Source: Gnetum montanum | Lineage: Eukaryota > Streptophyta > Gnetopsida > Gnetales > Gnetaceae | Direction of reading: 5' to 3' | NCBI GenBank assembly: GCA_015680685.1 | Contig: MNCI01004656.1 | Coordinates: 1,373,419-1,437,418, forward strand | Length of the DNA: 64,000 nt | Part shown: positions 1 to 11,595 of the stretch, one piece after another | How positions within the stretch are numbered: position 1 is the first letter of the stretch | Layout: each line of letters begins with the position of its first letter | Position numbers and translations under genes: made by a program | The notes under the pieces: generated by a model | The model's input: only the letters and a program-made list of their open reading frames with translations | What the model was told of the DNA's origin: nothing | The model's database searches: none

Positions 1-908
1 ACTAGAAGTGGTAGCTATAGTAGGATAGCCATAGCCACCTCAACCACCACATGCAGCCATTGATGGTATGCCATTGATTTGACCCCATCGATGTAGGGTT
101 TTCCATGTTAATGTGTGCTCGTCAACGTGCCACACTAGTAGGTCTATAAATATGACACCCTAGTTGTGTTATGAAGAGTTAGAATTTTTGTTGCTAGTGG
201 AACTCTTACAGTTTATTTCCATCAGAGATAGCATAAGTTTCTAACTGCCCACAACAAGAGTCAAGGAGTGTACAGATCTTCATTCAACCACTATTGTACC
301 TAAGCATCGCATTGTGTTCAACAAGAAAGATGAGCTTTTTGATAAACCTTATAGCACTTGGACTAGCTTAATGATTTATTTATGCATCTATTATTTTCAT
401 TAATTAAGTAATTCATTAAGCTAGAATGATTAAGACTTTCATTAATTAATTGATTAAGCTAAATAGACTAGGATACATAAGTATGATGACTTCAAGCATT
501 CGTATAACACTTCGTAATCCCAATAGAACTTAACGCTTGGTCGCCCAGTAGTGCTGTACGTGTTTAGGATGTATATAGAAAGTGGGATTGGATGCTATTT
601 TAGGATAGTTAGTTATTAATTAGTAATTAAATTAGTTGAATTAGTTAATCAATTTATTCTCAATCTATTACCAACCTTATTCAAGAAAAATATAAAAATA
701 ATAAAAGTCATGTGCCTCAGTTACACTTAACCATACAATTGAGCCTCACAATTGTAGTTGGAAAGACAATGATCATTCAATGATTAGATTCACCTCCTAG
801 ATTGATCTTGTGTACAAGAACACTAGGAATCTATAGAATTTGACTAGATCACATGTGAATGCCTTAGTGATTCATATGGTTAGGCATAGGGGACCTCACT
901 GCTCATCA
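1..908 (+). repeat. Athila-type LTR, copy 1 (left side may be cut by the window)
   Basis: This is the first of five related LTRs in the window. Its right end is the family terminus CTCATCA at 902-908. A TATA box (ctataaatatg) lies at 144-154. Downstream the AT-rich stretch with repeated attaatta motifs and the closing block before CTCATCA align with the LTRs at 24801-25670 and 28697-29559. The other copies start with TGATGA; that start is not seen here, so the left end may lie before position 1. No recognisable primer-binding site follows, and the internal domain is missing, so it is a solo or truncated LTR. Confidence 0.7.
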
Positions 909-1511
909 CTTACCTTGGCCAATTATTCTTTGGTGGATGACTTGGCCATTTATATTAGCTCTAGTGCATGGAAGCTATGCATAAATCAAAAATATCATTT
1001 CTATCCTAGACTACAAAAATTAATTTGAGTACTAAGATATACTAACAACATGTAAAGAGAGTAGTGAAGGTTTGCACTTGTATTCCTCCACCCTATTGTG
1101 GTTCCCTAAATCTGGTTGGAGTGTTGCATGGTGGCTAGAGAAATGGCTGGATCAATGGAAAGTTGATGATCCTAAATTGGTGACATCAATGTTCTAGGAT
1201 AATGGTTATCCCATGGGTGGTGGCTTTTATAAGAAGCCATCACCTTACTATTAACTATATTTTTTCATATTTTTAATATATCAATTTCCATTGCTACATC
1301 GATATGGTTTGATAAAATTTAGATCAAACTATGTCAAAAAATTGACAGTAATTAAAAACTATAGCCAAAAGTCTTGAAGGATATTGGAGTTTATCACAAC
1401 CATGTTAATAAAATGTGAAAGTCTTTGTTCTTTTTTGGCATGTGGCTATTGGTTCACTTCTATATTGTTGGAAAGCCTTTATAGATTTTTGTACCTACCC
1501 ATGACAAAAGG
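909..1511. other. No gene seen; one imperfect hairpin
   Basis: I see no coding homology here. The only structure is an imperfect palindrome at about 1213-1243, where ggtggtggctt pairs with aagccatcacc around a short AT loop. It could be the edge of a small inverted-repeat element but has no visible target-site duplication. Confidence 0.4.
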
Positions 1512-2693
1512 CTAAGGTTGAAAAGGGGCAATTGTGTTACTGGCTACCACAAAGGTTAGATACTTCACTTTGCATCGTGTAGGCCTATTTTTTATCAAAT
1601 GAGTTAATTCATTAACTTTTCTATTTAATTTTCCAATTTTTTGAGTCATACCTTGCATAACATTAGGTTTTGGCCATCTCCTACTTTGATCGACCAATGA
1701 ATCTATTATTCTCTAGCCATCCTCTAGTGTTGCATTCAATATATTTCTACCACACATAAAATCAATATTTTTCCTACAATATGATAATAGTAATTCTTCA
1801 AATATTTGGATAAGTTGATGGTCTAGGAATCCATGGTTGGGGTTTTTCAAGCATACCCCTTTAAACCTATCAAAAGTACCCTCATAGTCCTCATCTTCTT
1901 GTTCCATGAGACTCATAAATTTCTTTCTTAATGAGTACAACCTAACATTGGAAAGAAATATTTAGAGAAAGATAACATTTTATTCATGTAATGAACTAAG
2001 TTATTTCCTTAGGTTTTGTACCCAAAAATCAAATTTGTCTTTCAAGGTTGATTTAAAGACAATCATTTTAGTTCTATCTCCACTTTGAGGTTCTAACATT
2101 ACAAGTGATGAACTAAGTTATTTCATTAGGTTTTGTAGCCAAAAATCAAATTTTTATTTCAAGGTTGATTTAAAGGAAATAATTTTAGTTCTATCTCCAC
2201 TTTGAGGTGCTAACATTTCAAGTGTGGTTTTAAATTCACTTATATGAATGACTAGATCCTCATTATTGGTTCCTGTAAAAAAAGGTAGTAAATGAATATT
2301 TTTTACTTCAATGTCCCTACCTTGGGAAAAAACTAATGATCCTCATGGTATTACTAGTGTTATTTGGTTTAATAATTCCCCAATATTTTTTCCTTAATAG
2401 GCATGTCCAAATGGAATATTAGAGACTATACTATTAAAAGGAAAAGGAATTGAACCATATGAAAGTGGAAGGATTGTGTGATATGAAGGGGACCCAATTG
2501 TAAAAGTAGTAGCTATAGTTGGGGCCAAAAATGTACTTGGTATGGAAATAGATGCTACTAAAGTGATAGGAGTTTGAAGATTTAATGTACTTATCAGTTG
2601 GGTGGTTCCTCTAATAGTGGATATGTTACTCAATATTTGGCTAAAGCTTAAATTTTGAGAACCTACTGCCATGGTTGAATTTACTGTTTGCAT
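1512..2693 (-). pseudogene. Athila-like gag relic
   Basis: Read on the minus strand, this is a broken gag (structural capsid-like) polyprotein of a Ty3/gypsy element. From N to C it has a hydrophobic Ser/Thr/Ile-rich stretch (2693-2394), a block reading FFTGTNNEDLVIHISEF that matches the 'F.G....DP..HL..F' start of Retrotrans_gag domains, then MEQEDEDYEGTFDRFKG followed by NPNHGFLDHQLIQIF, the counterpart of the conserved 'ERFK..L..CPHHGL....Q.FY.GL' segment, and a basic C-terminal tail (GKLNRKVNEL). In-frame stops and a frameshift near 1960-2000 break it, and a roughly 115-bp tandem duplication sits inside. No pol or LTR of the same element is attached. Assignment to Athila rests on the capsid motif order. 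Confidence 0.65.
1988..2220 (-). repeat. Tandem duplication of about 115 bp inside the gag relic
   Basis: Two consecutive copies (about 1988-2103 and 2104-2220) each encode, on the minus strand, a version of LAPQSGDRTK and KFDFWLQNL with small differences. Each copy starts at gatgaactaagttatttc or a close variant. Confidence 0.75.
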
Positions 2694-3187
2694 TGTGATT
2701 TTTGGTACATCAAAAAGAGGGTTTAAAGATGTGGATATTTTAATTTTTTTTTTAATTTTTATTGATTGAAAATTTCTATAGGATTTCCTTCTTTGTTATT
2801 GTTTTATTTTTCTAGGGAGGTTGATGGACTTGAGCTAGCTTGTCAACATTCATGGTAATTAATCCTAAAATTTTACAAATTAACTTAATTTACTTGGTGA
2901 TTACTACATTAATTGTAACCTTTTTATATCTTTATTTAGTTTTGGAAATTAGGGGAAGTAATTCCTGTGATTGTATCTTTTTATTGTTTTTAATGTTTTA
3001 ATTTTCTTCTTACAAGAAAAGCAATTAAAAGAAATCATTTCTAAAACTATTAATAACAAAAATGAAAATGAAAATAGTGTGTACCCTTTTAGAAGCTATA
3101 GCTTAAATTCATAAAAGAAATCTTAAAGACATACTAAATCCTTAATTATGATTAACTATGCTAGCCTCATTTCCAACAAAAAAAAAT
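2694..3187. other. AT-rich spacer, no gene
   Basis: Low-complexity T-rich and A-rich sequence. I see no coding homology, RNA gene or terminal repeat. Confidence 0.5.
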
Positions 3188-4194
3188 TGACAAGCTAACC
3201 AAAGTTTAGTGCTAAATTACCTTTATTGTAGAAATGTCACCTTGTTTGTGACTAATCCACAAGTAATATCCATGAAGGAACAACTCAAAGTTAAAGGGAT
3301 CATCAAAATAATAAATGATTAGATCCAAATCAAATTGAAATCCCACACTTATGATTGTCACTCATAAGCAAAATCATAAATTTTCACCGTAACTTCTAAC
3401 CATAAGTTCAAGAGTGGAAATTAAATGAATGAATCAAATTTAAATCATATAATATTAGTATAGACAATGAATATTACAAGGGAAAATTCACCTAATTTGT
3501 CACTCTACTTTGCTAGTTTCATAATGCAAAAACTTCAATAGCTCATCACTGGACTCCAATGATTGATAATTACTACAAGGCTCAAAAAACTCTTCATTGG
3601 TAATTTAAACAAGAAAACTCTTTAAATAATGGTTTTCTATTTGATGTGGATTTCTCCTAATATTCAATTCCCACTTATTAGGTATCTAGCTCCTTCATTT
3701 ATACTAGATGAGGTTTAATTATAAATGGAAAAAATGTTTTTATTTGGGTAAATCGATCTTCATTGAACATGTCGATCGATATCAGTTTCAAAGCATCAAA
3801 CTATCTTACAATGGCTATGTCCTTCAATACTTGATCTGTATCATGCCAGTGGTGGAAATCAATATCTTTATTCCCTAGCAAGGTAGTTGGTCCTATAATT
3901 GGATGATATCAATCCTTGTCATGATAGCTATGAAAATTAACATAAGTTGGGTTAATCTAAATTGATTTGGCAATGTATATCGATGTTGTCTTTGTTAACA
4001 CATGTCAAAGTTCTCAATTCTAATTGATATCCTTATTGATTTAGATAGATCTTGGGATAACTAGCATTAATAGAGACTTATCAAAGTAATTAGTGCATAT
4101 CAATGGACATTAAATAAATTGATGCATTTTGATATAGAAAAATAGTAAAAAAAAATAATTATTCATCAAAATTAGAATAATTTGAGGTTTATCA
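3188..4194 (-). repeat. Copia-associated LTR-like repeat R1, copy 1
   Basis: About 1.0 kb, repeated at 22284-23297 and 61618-62635. Read on the minus strand it starts TGATAAACC and ends TTGTCA, so it has the TG...CA ends of an LTR. A TATA-like tataaatg lies mid-way (catttatacta near 3696-3706 on the plus strand). Here it abuts a copia integrase relic on its upstream side, consistent with being the 3' LTR of a minus-strand copia element that lost its RT. No flanking target-site duplication is visible. Confidence 0.55.
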
Positions 4195-5235
4195 ATGCTC
4201 TTTGGTATTTCATACTTCATAAGATTTATGATCTAAGGAATATTCAAGTAGAAATCCCACCATGGCCTTGGAATCCAAATTATCAAGATGTGCATATGAA
4301 ACATAAACATAGCAAGTCCTCCCAAAATGGTGAAGATGATATATTGATCCATCATTATTATCAGATCATTATTTATTGGAGGAGTGTCATTCAAATTTGT
4401 AGTTTGATTTTTGTTAATGATATGAATAGAATAATAGGTCATCTTAACCTAAGGAAATTTTGGCACTTTTATATCATGAATAATACATCTAGTCATATTT
4501 GTTCTTAGTTTGTTTTTGTTCTACAACTTCATTTTTTTGTGGTGTGTATGACACTGTGAATCCTTTTTTTATACTATTAATATTATAATAACCTTTAAAT
4601 TTATTTCAAGTATATTTTTTATAATTTTTAGTTCTTAAAAATTTTAAATTTATATTTTTCTTAATTTTATTCCTTGCCTTGAAATGCTTAAATTTTTTCA
4701 AAACTTGTAACTTATGTACTAAGCCATAAAGCCATGTCATTTTATTTAATTGAAATCATCAATGAGAATAACAAGGTATCTTTCATTTCTTATTTCTTGT
4801 GGAATTAATGAATCATAAACATATGAATGGATTCTTTCAAGTGATTTTACTATTTTTATTTCATGGTATATTGGAAATGGAAGAGAATGCATCTTTCCAA
4901 TCTTACATGCTTTACAATAAAATTCTTGATGTACTTCAAATTTAAGAATGTCATGATAGAATTGATGCATCATTCTTAATGTTTTAACATTTACATACCC
5001 AATCTTCAAATGCCATTTTAATAATTAACCTTGATCACCTAACATATACAAACATTCAATATGGTGATCCACTAATTTAAATATACCATTATAAGGTACA
5101 TTATGGGCCAATATCTCATCATAATAATGTACAATGAAATATGGATTACCATGACTATTTTTATTAAATTCAATATATAAACCTTCATTAATGAATTGAT
5201 GTATAGAAATTAAAGTTATGGAAAACTTATGCAAA
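4195..5235 (-). pseudogene. Ty1/copia integrase relic (GAG-pre-integrase and core)
   Basis: Minus-strand remains of a copia polyprotein. The pre-integrase zinc-binding region reads WHLKIGYVN...YCKACKIGKMHS, with the CxxC pair and GKMH intact but the second His replaced by Tyr. It runs into the core with LERIHSYVYDSL, where the usual 'HSDVWGP' Asp is Tyr, then YLVILIDDF (normally FIDDFSR). After a frameshift comes VSYTPQKNEVVEQ, the counterpart of YTPQQNGVAERK. Several stops and frameshifts disrupt it. It is fused at about 5235 to a gypsy RT fragment and at 4195 to the R1 LTR-like repeat, so gag and RT are both gone. Confidence 0.8.
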
Positions 5236-6700
5236 ATTACAGACATGCCACTTGCCACCTTTCTCTGGCATGATTACTATTGGACTAACCAACTCACTAT
5301 CTGTGATGGCATAGATAAATACCACCTTGAGGAGTTTCTCTATTTCCTCCTTGATAATATACATCAATTTGGGGTTTAGCCATCTTTGTGGCTCCCTTGT
5401 TAGCTTCATGGTTGGGTTAGTGTAAATGCGATGTTTGCATATCCTTGGATCGATTCCTATTAGCTTGGAATATGACCAAGCAAAGGCTATTGGCCATTTG
5501 TTAACCACATTTAATAGTATTTCTTTTTTTAGGAGAAATTTTAGCATTTATTATGAATAGCTTACCATTATTTCACAATGCATAGTCCATGTTGGCTGGT
5601 AGAGTTTTCACCTCTAGAAGCTCATGCTTGAAGTTATCAGGGATTTCCAACTCTCCCCAACAGGTATCATTATTTTCATCATCAGTGTTGGTGATGAACT
5701 TGTTCAAGTTCATCCATGCCTTCAACATAAGCACATGTTAGGCTTTTAGATATTTCCATGCATAATGTGTTGCTTTCTAAGTTAGCTGTCAACCACTAGG
5801 TTACCTTCTGTTTTGTGGCTACTACGTATAGACATCGTCGAATATCTATTGCTTGTGCACACTAATTGCATGCTTTAATGTATGTACTTTTGATGAACCA
5901 AATATTTTCCACAAAATTTCACCCCTTATCATTGTATGTGATGCATGGAATACGCTTCTTCTCTAACCATCCAAATTCATTTTCCTTAGAGATTACCAAG
6001 GAGAGGTTCCTTGGTTAAGCATTGACCATGCTTAACCAAGATCTTCCTATAATGATGGGGAATTCACCTTTGTAAATTTTAACCTTAATAACTAGAAAAT
6101 TAGTAGGATAGGACCAGCCACAACCTATGGTCATAATGTCCTCTACTAATCCTAGAGGAACATTAATTGTCTAGTTTACCAATTCCAAACGAATGTTTGT
6201 CATCTTGAGTGGTGATAAGTTCTAGGCTTTGTACAAGTCATGGGAGATGAGGTTGACATTAAAACCAAAATAAAGAAGATAATTACATGGCTCATGTCTA
6301 ATTATTTGTAGGTAAATGAGTGGACTTGTTGGGTCAAATCATTTTATGGAAGGATAGCTAGCCTTGATCTAATCAAAAATAGCATGAGTTGGCATCACGA
6401 TGTGGATCTAAGGTGCATTTGGTTTGAAGGGCACTCAAAGGTGTTGGATGTAGAGGATGAGGGTGTTGGAGATGTAGGGAAGCTAGCCACATGAGGTTGT
6501 GAGGGTTTAGGAGGACTATTGGATAAAAAAAAGGCTCTTTTCTAGATCGATTATCCAAACCATATAGTTGGAAGGTCAGATGTGAATGTATAGCCCTCGT
6601 GGCATTTCATTGCTGGGGCTATGGAGGGATTTTCCCTGCATGGATGGAGCAAGAGGTAACTAAGGAGAGGGTAGATGGATCTATGTAGATGGATTTCCAC
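5236..6700 (-). pseudogene. Athila relic: gag C-terminus, protease, RT N-terminus
   Basis: Minus-strand fragment of an Athila polyprotein. From 6700 down: a Pro/His-rich gag tail (LHLQHPHPLHPTPLSAL), protease residues ending FNVNLISHDLYKA (6250-6200) with the catalytic Asp-Ser/Thr-Gly degraded, the conserved C-terminal protease block with GEFPIIIGRSWLSMV, an interdomain linker, then RT start FAWSYSKLIGIDPR, IKEEIEKLLK and MPEKGGKWHVC at about 5240. RT stops there because copia sequence is joined on. The gag tail is joined at about 6700 to a different N-terminal ORF, which implies a deletion. Closely related to 12.6-15.8 kb and 36.4-37.6 kb. Confidence 0.8.
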
Positions 6701-7171
6701 AATTTATCCTACTTCCTATTATTCTAGAAGAGATATGTTTCTCCCATATACCACTCCCCACTAGAAGTGATGATTGTCCACATGGGAAAGGCTTGTAGTT
6801 GAGTTCTAACATATTATGGATCCCATTCAAGAAATGATCTAAAATTTTGTTCTTAAAGAACTAATCATTTGACCTCACAGCCACCAATTATGTTGAGAGA
6901 GGATTTCGTGAGTGTGACTTCCAATTTGGGTATAGGGCCTAGCACTTCACCTCCCTGTGAATGTTAAGATGTGGTTGCCTCTTCAGGAATTTGTTGGATA
7001 GATTCCACCTCAGCCTTGTCTTTGAGAGGTCTTGTTGCATGGTTTCCTCAGCCTATTATTTGGCATGTTCTTGTTGGACTCTTCCTCCTCTAGGTCACTT
7101 CTCCTGTGGTTGTGATGGTCCCTCCTCCTACGGTCTCTTTGATTTTTGTGCCATTTGTAATCACACATAAT
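6701..7171 (-). pseudogene. Unrecognised leader ORF after the LTR2 segment (gag2), copy 1
   Basis: Begins with an ATG (7171-7169 on the minus strand) just after the LTR2-like segment. The start reads MAQKSKRP and continues basic and Gln/Glu-rich, with many stops. It aligns along its length with 28224-28696 on the plus strand, which is better preserved (for example FLEQAPQKIQDQLK and WYKGEMFLF). Its position directly after a promoter-bearing repeat suggests a gag N-terminus of an Athila subfamily, but I do not recognise a domain. Confidence 0.45.
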
Positions 7172-7700
7172 AATGAATTAGTAATTGTTATATAACTTAG
7201 AATGATTGAAATACCTTATCTCATTAGGGGGTTACATTTGGCTAAGGTGTGATTATGGCTAGGTAGATTAATTAGTTAATTATTAATTTAATCTTTAGTT
7301 TACCAAAGTTGTTGGAAGGGGTTAAATTCTCAAAAATTAATGAGTTAATAGCATTTATTACTTAACCCTTTAGGGGAGTTAGAAAAAACTTAAAAAAAAT
7401 TATCATCAAAACCTTGGGGTTTGCTACCCCCATGACTAAAAGCTTACCTTTAGTAATTGCAAGATCAAAGAATGGGATGATTTAGATAAACAGTGTATAG
7501 GCTCGAGAAGGTTTTGGGCTTTGAAAATTGAAAAACTCCTTGGGCATTATGAAAAAAATGTGAAAAACTTGTATGTGTTTGGTAGTATTTATAGTGTTTT
7601 CATATTGCATGAATGTGGCCTAGTCAACAGGGCCTAGTTGACATGGTCCACTGCATTGAGGGGGTCTTGTTGATGTAATGGTTAACTACCATTGACTTTT
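7172..7700 (-). repeat. LTR2-like promoter segment, copy 1
   Basis: Minus-strand segment lying between the Athila 3'UTR (7701-9287) and the gag2 ORF. It starts with U3-like motifs (aactaggccc, ttacatcaac, accccctcaatg) shared with the U3 of the Athila LTR at 18052-18999, followed by a TATA box (actataaatac, plus strand about 7586-7596). Downstream of TATA it is unlike that LTR but matches 27720-28223. I take it as the 3' LTR of element A or of a sister subfamily; ends are not defined. Confidence 0.45.
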
Positions 7701-9287
7701 GTTGACTTGGTCAAAACTTGAAAATTACAAAGAGATTTTGAATGAAATTAGGGCCAAATGGAAGCCCAAAATATCATGAACATGATGAAAATATGAGAAG
7801 AAGATGTTGAAGTCCCAAAAATTAAGAAAATTATGAAAATGGTAAAAATGGGATGGAAAATAAGAGTTTAAGGAGCACAAAGTGGTGTGCACAATGGAAT
7901 ATGCAAAAGATAGAATTATAACGACGTTGAAGGTAAGGAACTTAACCAACCAAACCAAGAGATATGCAAGTGGGTCCTTCCCATAGTAGACTCATGCCCT
8001 TTTTATCCTTGTATAACCGCAACTAAGCAGTACGTGGGTCCCATAGTTGATTAATGATCATGAAACGTTAGGAACCAGCCAAAAAAGAATCTATCCAAAA
8101 ATTTCAACACGTAAAACTAAGACATTCAACATAACATAGAAACCAGTAGTGAGGTGAGTTATGGTAGCATAGATGGATGATTGAGAAGGTAAGAGGGAAT
8201 CCTAAATTGAGTTCGTAAGAAGCCCCTTGTGGAATATGTGTTTAAAATTACCTAAGAAGATCTATCTTTTGTCCAGACAAAAACTAGCCTCTTTCAGTGA
8301 CTTCACATCATCACTCCAAGATTGATTGACCCACTCAAGACACAAGAGTGCTCCCATAAAATAACAACCATTCCAAAAAGAGAAGAAAAGATAAGTAGGA
8401 AGTGCGAGCAAGAGAGGGCCTAAGTTAGAGGGGACTTTTAGGCATGGGTGCATGTCTTTCTAGTTCCATAACCAATGCTTGTAGCCCATTAATTTGTCTA
8501 AGGGGTGTGTTTTGAATTCCCATCATTTTTTTGAATTTTTGGATGGGAACCACACCATGCAAAGAGTTTATTTGAATTTTTATTAGTGAGTGGAATGAAA
8601 CAGTAAGAATTTCTTGAAGAACACCAAAGCACTCAAGTAAGTAGAAGATTACAAGGAGTATTGAGTCCCCTTGAAGTCACACCCTCTACAAACCATTGAA
8701 TCTTTCTCAATTTTGGAATTACCAAGATCACTAATTGATTAAAAGTATCTTTAATGGAAGGGATCTCAAAATCACAGAATAAAGAAAACCATAGAGTTTA
8801 TTGGGTGGGTGGATGACATGGACTCACTGCCTATTTCATGAAAAATAAACCATGTCATGTTTATTAGAGATCAGAATTCAAAAATAGAAACTAGGCGTTG
8901 ACAATCACAACATTAAGCACAAACCATGATTAGTAAATAGTAATAGTGGCACTGTGTCCTATAGTAATAAAGTGCTTTATTAGCAAAAATGATGAAAATT
9001 CACACTTAAAAAAAACAAAACAAAGTAATATATAAGAAAGTGTAAAATAATCAAGAAAAGTTCAAAGGTACTAAAAATGGTGGAAAATTGGAAAAAAATT
9101 GAAAATAAAAAATTTGTAAAATAAATAACTTGTAAAACCAAAAATGTGACAAATAAAAAGTAGAAAAATTGAGAAGCCATATGGATCATTAGCATGAATG
9201 GCCATCTCCCCCATGACTAAGTTGGAAGGAGGAGATCTAAAAAATGGAACATGGTTGTCCATCTATTAAGGTGGTAGTTGCATTGGC
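7701..9287 (-). other. Athila element A 3' non-coding region
   Basis: No coding homology. Aligns in order with 35791-36415 (element B) and 26591-27719 (element C): the stretch just after IN encoding MDNHVPFFRSPPSNL in one frame, a U/A-rich run, and then the block gtgtgacttcaaggggact (plus-strand complement near 8665-8685). The short ORFs in it are not conserved between copies. Confidence 0.6.
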
Positions 9288-10904
9288 TTATCTTGGCTCT
9301 AGGAAAGGCTTGACTTGTTGGATGTTGATCAATTGCTTTTTATTTGGGCTTTCAGGTTTGTAGATTAACATGGGTCTATAGGGAAAGGTTTGATCAATTA
9401 TATAAGATCCATCCCATAATGTTTGGAGTTTTTCATTCTGGGGTACATGTCTGGGGTTCCAATAGAGAACCTTATCACCTAATTGAAATGTTACTTTCAC
9501 ATTATGATGTCATGATATTGCTTGTTAAATGCCTTGTTCATCTCATTCAAAGATAGGGCCACCAATCAGTTTTTATCTAGCATATTCATGTTGATTAATC
9601 TTTTTTCTATGCTAGAACAAGGTTAAGATCCAAATGACAGGCTATTGAAAGTGTATGGAGCTCAAATTGGATTGGGAGTGTTGAAAGTTTTTCATACACT
9701 AACTCATAGGAAGATTAGCCAATAGGGAGCTTCTATGTTGAGTGATAGGCCCAGAGGGCATCGTTGAGGTTGGTGCTCCAATCTCTCCTATATTTGCATA
9801 TGTCTTTTGTTAAGATCCTTGTGATCTCTCAATTAGTTACCTCTACCTAACTATTGGGCTGGGGGTGGTATGGTGTTCTTAATTTATGTTCAACCCCAAG
9901 CATTGCATCAATTTTCTAAAAGTGGCATCTATGAAATGAGTTCCATGATTAGAAATTAGTGCATGTGGAATCCCAAACTTATTTACAACATTTTGTTATA
10001 TAAATCTAGTAGTAATTGATGATGTAAAATTAGTAACAACTACTAATTATGCCCATTTTGTGTAGTTGTTGATTGCTATGATGATATATGTCCTTTTATT
10101 GGACATGGGTCCAATGGAATCCATGAAGTCAATGTCCCATATGTTAAAAGGCTCTAATAGTTGAATCCATTGTTGAGGACCTTGCATTCAAGTGGTCATC
10201 GCACCATCCTATTGACAATGTTCATAAGATCAGATAAACTCGTGGGCATCCTTTAATATTATAGGCCAATAGTATCTTGCCATTAGGATTTTTATGGCCA
10301 TGCATCTCCCTACATAGTGACCTTTGTAAGGCCCTTCGTGAGCACCTTGGAGAATGCATAGGTGATCTTCATCAAGGACACACCAAAAAATTAGGCCATC
10401 AATGCATATCTTGTAAAGGTGTATATTGATTTCCATGAAGTATTTGGCTCGATGAAGAAATTGTTGCTTCTTTCTAAAGTCAAGATCTTGTGGCATCTGC
10501 TGAGTGAGAAGATAGATGAAGATGTCATTATACCATGTTATTTTGATGGGTGTTTGGTCATTTATTATTTTTGTAAAGAGGAATTTTTCTAGAAACTAAT
10601 TAGGGAGTAGGCTTTCCTCCTCTTTATTATCCCATCTTAAGTGAGAGAGGTGGTTAGCAACAACATTCTTGTTCCCTTTTTGACCTACGATTGTGAGATC
10701 AAATTCCTGGAGGATCATGAGCCACCGTATGCTACAAGGACTCACCATTGCATTGTTCATGAGGAAGCAAATTGCACTATGATCCATGTGCATAAATATT
10801 TTTTAGTCAAGCACATAGTGACTAAAATTTTCAAGAGCATACACCACTACCATTAGTTCCTTCTCCATGCTGGTGTAATTTAATTATGCCCCTACAATGC
10901 TTCA
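9288..10904 (-). pseudogene. Element A: RNase H C-terminus and integrase
   Basis: Minus-strand 3' half of Athila pol. Near 10860-10600: LMVVVYALENF and MHMDHSAICFLMNN, the end of RNase H, then the connector HLSHLRWDN. Integrase follows: the zinc-binding HHCC region (ILQGAHEGPYKGHY, with the CxxC partly lost), the core with WDIDFMDSI (first Asp kept), LISNHGTHF (second Asp changed to Asn), and HPQPNS*VEV (Glu kept behind a stop). The C-terminal domain is the best-preserved part, 9500-9288: FQLGDKVLYWNPR, LWDGSYII and a final IQQVKPFLEPR. Frameshifts and stops make it non-functional. Confidence 0.85.
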
Positions 10905-11595
10905 GCTTGCACAATGGATAATTTTCAAGTAATGATACAAGTTCAACAGTCCTATACATAACAGAAGTGAATAAACTAAAACATAATTTAACTAGTTTAG
11001 AAAATAAACATAAACATAAACTTTCAATGTGAATGCACTAACTTGATATTCTAGAGACAACCTCTATAGTATAAATTTTATAGAAAAGGACTCAAGTTTC
11101 ATTTGCTATGGCATGGGCAAGATTGGTCTTTCAACAACCAGGAGGCCCATGAAGAAAAAAACCATGACTAGGACCAAGACTAAGCCAGGGGTATAGGTTG
11201 GTAGATACAATGGATATATCACATCTTTGATCTACTCTAACACCAATTCAAGCCCACCAAATTCCTTAAAAGATATTGGGTGATCATCAAAAGCACTACT
11301 CTTAGAAATTTAGATAGGAGAGTTTCCTTTGAGGCTTTTATGGGTTTTAGAATTAATTTCTATGTTTCTTTCTACCATAACTCCAACATTTGATTTCTCA
11401 GCCATGGTGGGTGTTTATGGGTTTCTAGTTTGAGCTCTAGGATTTTGTTGGTATCTTGTTCTAGCTTTGGGGTTATGTGGGTTTCTTACTCTATATGGAA
11501 GTTTTCGCAAGGTATCTATCTCATGTATAGATTTTGGTGAATTCTTTGTTTTTTAGTTACTACTAATTTCTTCTATCTCATTATTAACATTGTGT
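10905..11595 (-). pseudogene. Captured fragment of a CDC48C/NVL-type AAA+ ATPase gene
   Basis: Inside the RNase H of element A lies minus-strand sequence with no retrotransposon homology. From the ATG at 11405-11403 it reads MAEKSNVGVM..., then ISFKEFGGLELVLE, IKDVIYPLYLP, and, after a +1 frame slip, FFLHGPPGC*KTNLAHAIANE and FYKIYTIEVVSRIS. These match in order the first AAA+ domain of plant CDC48C / nuclear VCP-like proteins: the 'F.D.GG...VL.EL' entry helix, the Walker A GPPGCGKT (here the Gly after Cys is a TGA stop, 11125-11148), the LA.AIANE helix and the FYKISATEVVSG strand. Such proteins act in ribosome biogenesis and chromatin extraction. Homology stops after SRIS at about 11042, where gttagtgc could be an old intron donor. 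An in-frame basic stretch upstream of the ATG (11590-11410) may be more of the gene. It lies in pol orientation. Sure of the AAA+ family, less sure of CDC48C against other NVL-like members. Confidence 0.75.

Noticed and set aside
4182-4508. 108-codon plus-strand ORF
   Set aside because: Antisense to the end of the copia integrase relic; the minus-strand reading has recognisable motifs, the plus strand none.
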